Below, piece after piece: positions 14,460 through 14,862 of a stretch of 14,862 bases of DNA. A model generated the notes under the pieces. It was given only the letters and a program-made list of their open reading frames with translations, had not been told where the DNA came from and did no database searches. Both the position numbers and the translations under genes were made by a program. The stretch comes from an uncultured Oscillospiraceae bacterium (GTDB lineage Bacteria > Bacillota > Clostridia > Oscillospirales > Oscillospiraceae), in NCBI GenBank assembly GCA_937915075.1, contig CALDMA010000121.1, forward strand, positions 1 through 14,862, given 5' to 3'. Every line of letters begins with the position of its first letter. Position 1 is the first letter of the stretch.

Positions 14460-14522
14460 ATGAATTGTGCTGCTCTGCTTGCGCTGCTGTGCCAGATGCT
14501 CGGCGTCGGCTGCAACGGCTAA
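14460..14522 (+). CDS. Candidate 20-residue hydrophobic cysteine-containing peptide
   Basis: The reading frame encodes MNCAALLALLCQMLGVGCNG. A strong AAGGAGG (14442-14448) precedes the ATG by 11 bases, a good promoter lies in front, and a terminator lies 16 bases behind the stop, so this is a complete small transcription unit of about 160 bases. The peptide is hydrophobic with three cysteines (3, 11, 18) and a glycine-rich end. It has no basic residues and no obvious cleavable leader. I do not recognise the family. It could be a membrane micropeptide, a metal- or redox-responsive peptide, a modified-peptide precursor, or the short coding part of a regulatory RNA. It lies between a cell-wall ligase operon and a presumed rRNA operon. 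The main evidence is the perfect gene architecture and not homology. Confidence 0.6.
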   Translation: MNCAALLALLCQMLGVGCNG

Positions 14523-14538
14523 AGCCGTCGAATATCCG

Positions 14539-14577
14539 GAGGGAGGAGGGCATTGCCCGCCTCCCTCTACTATTTTT
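14539..14577 (+). terminator. Rho-independent terminator of the small peptide gene
   Basis: A 13-position stem (GAGGGAGGAGGGC / GCCCGCCTCCCTC, one A-G mismatch) with an ATT loop, followed by TACTATTTTT. It ends the transcript about 55 bases after the peptide stop. Confidence 0.85.
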
Positions 14578-14649
14578 GATAGTTATGACGGATATAAGCG
14601 GATTTGATTGTGCGGTTTGACCGAAAAACGAAAAATGCAAAATTAAGAC

Positions 14650-14678
14650 TTGCAAAAGCTCCGGCGGCGTGCTAAGAT
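14650..14678 (+). promoter_or_regulatory. Predicted upstream promoter (P1) of the presumed rRNA operon
   Basis: TTGCAA (14650-14655), 17 bases and TAAGAT (14673-14678). It reads toward the right edge. No plausible coding sequence follows, which fits a stable-RNA leader. Confidence 0.5.
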
Positions 14679-14771
14679 ACGACCTGTTCGCGAAAAGCGG
14701 ACGGCTTTCCGACAACGGTTTTCCTTCCTCTGTCGCGAGTGAAGAAAAATTGCAGAAACACAAAAAAAGTG

Positions 14772-14800
14772 TTGACAAGGTCGGAAAGATGTGGTAACCT
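14772..14800 (+). promoter_or_regulatory. Strong predicted promoter (P2) of the presumed rRNA operon
   Basis: A perfect -35 TTGACA (14772-14777), 17 bases and TAACCT (14795-14800). The sequence just upstream is A-rich (AAAAATTGCAGAAACAC, then a run of seven A), like an UP element. Two tandem promoters about 120 bases apart are typical of bacterial rRNA operons. Confidence 0.65.
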
Positions 14801-14824
14801 AAAATTCGTTCCGCGGTTGGAGCG

Positions 14825-14843
14825 TGTACCTTGTAAATTAAAC
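14825..14843 (+). promoter_or_regulatory. boxA-like antitermination element of an rRNA leader
   Basis: TGTACCTTGTAAATTAAAC matches 15 of 19 positions of the Bacillus-type rRNA leader boxA stretch TGTTCTTTGAAAACTAAAC as I remember it. Such elements recruit Nus factors so that RNA polymerase reads through rRNA genes. It implies a 16S (or 23S) gene just beyond the window. Confidence 0.55.
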
Positions 14844-14862
14844 AACGAAGAACAAAGAAGCA

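Noticed and set aside
14420..14620. 66-codon plus-strand frame overlapping the micro-gene
   Set aside because: It begins at a TTG without a ribosome site and runs through the terminator stem; the AAGGAGG serves the ATG at 14460 in another frame.
14458..14778. 106-codon minus-strand frame in the intergenic region
   Set aside because: It runs antisense through the terminator and both presumed rRNA promoters and has no recognisable family.
1..14862. CRISPR arrays, insertion sequences, prophage genes, tRNA genes
   Set aside because: No regular spaced repeats, transposase-like frames, terminal inverted repeats or tRNA cloverleaf sequence were seen on either strand.

Overview
The window looks like a chromosomal segment of a moderately GC-rich, endospore-forming Clostridia member, probably of the Oscillospiraceae type. 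This rests on inference: strong GGAGG-type ribosome sites, Gram-positive style promoters, an S-layer-homology protein, an AgrC/AgrA-type two-component pair, and both subunits of dipicolinate synthase, which is made only for spores. No transposase, phage gene, CRISPR array or tRNA was seen.

Layout. (1) 1-685: the 3' end of an AEC-family transporter. (2) 710-1462 (-): a small RelA/SpoT-type alarmone synthetase. (3) 1656-3986 (-): a secreted protein with SLH repeats. (4) 4177-6208 (+): a LytTR response regulator and its sensor kinase, divergent from the SLH gene. The shared 190-base gap holds two exact 10-base direct repeats 12 bp apart, the arrangement LytTR regulators bind. (5) 6354-9240 (+): a likely operon of a nitroreductase-fold protein, an NhaC-family antiporter and a HAD-IIA phosphatase. 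(6) 9274-10679 (-): dpaA-dpaB, overlapping by ATGA, behind a mother-cell sigma-like -10 element. (7) 10789-11478 (+): a YjjG-like HAD phosphatase. (8) 11512-14273 (-): a MurE-like ligase and an ATP-grasp ligase, again overlapping by ATGA, behind a strong promoter. (9) 14274-14862: no large gene, but a dense non-coding or small-gene region. It contains a tiny cysteine-containing peptide gene with its own promoter, ribosome site and terminator, then two tandem strong promoters and a boxA-like leader that probably precede an rRNA operon starting just beyond the window.

How the genes may work together. The kinase/regulator pair probably controls the SLH surface protein, and perhaps itself, through the repeat pair. 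The MurE-like and ATP-grasp enzymes probably act in sequence on a UDP-MurNAc-peptide or a similar carboxylate/amine substrate. The MurE-like enzyme lacks the usual DNPR/DNPA-type specificity loop, so its amino acid cannot be assumed. dpaAB makes spore dipicolinate.

The most interesting leads are the LytTR-like repeat pair between divergent genes, the MurE-like/ATP-grasp pair, and the 20-residue peptide gene beside the presumed rRNA operon.
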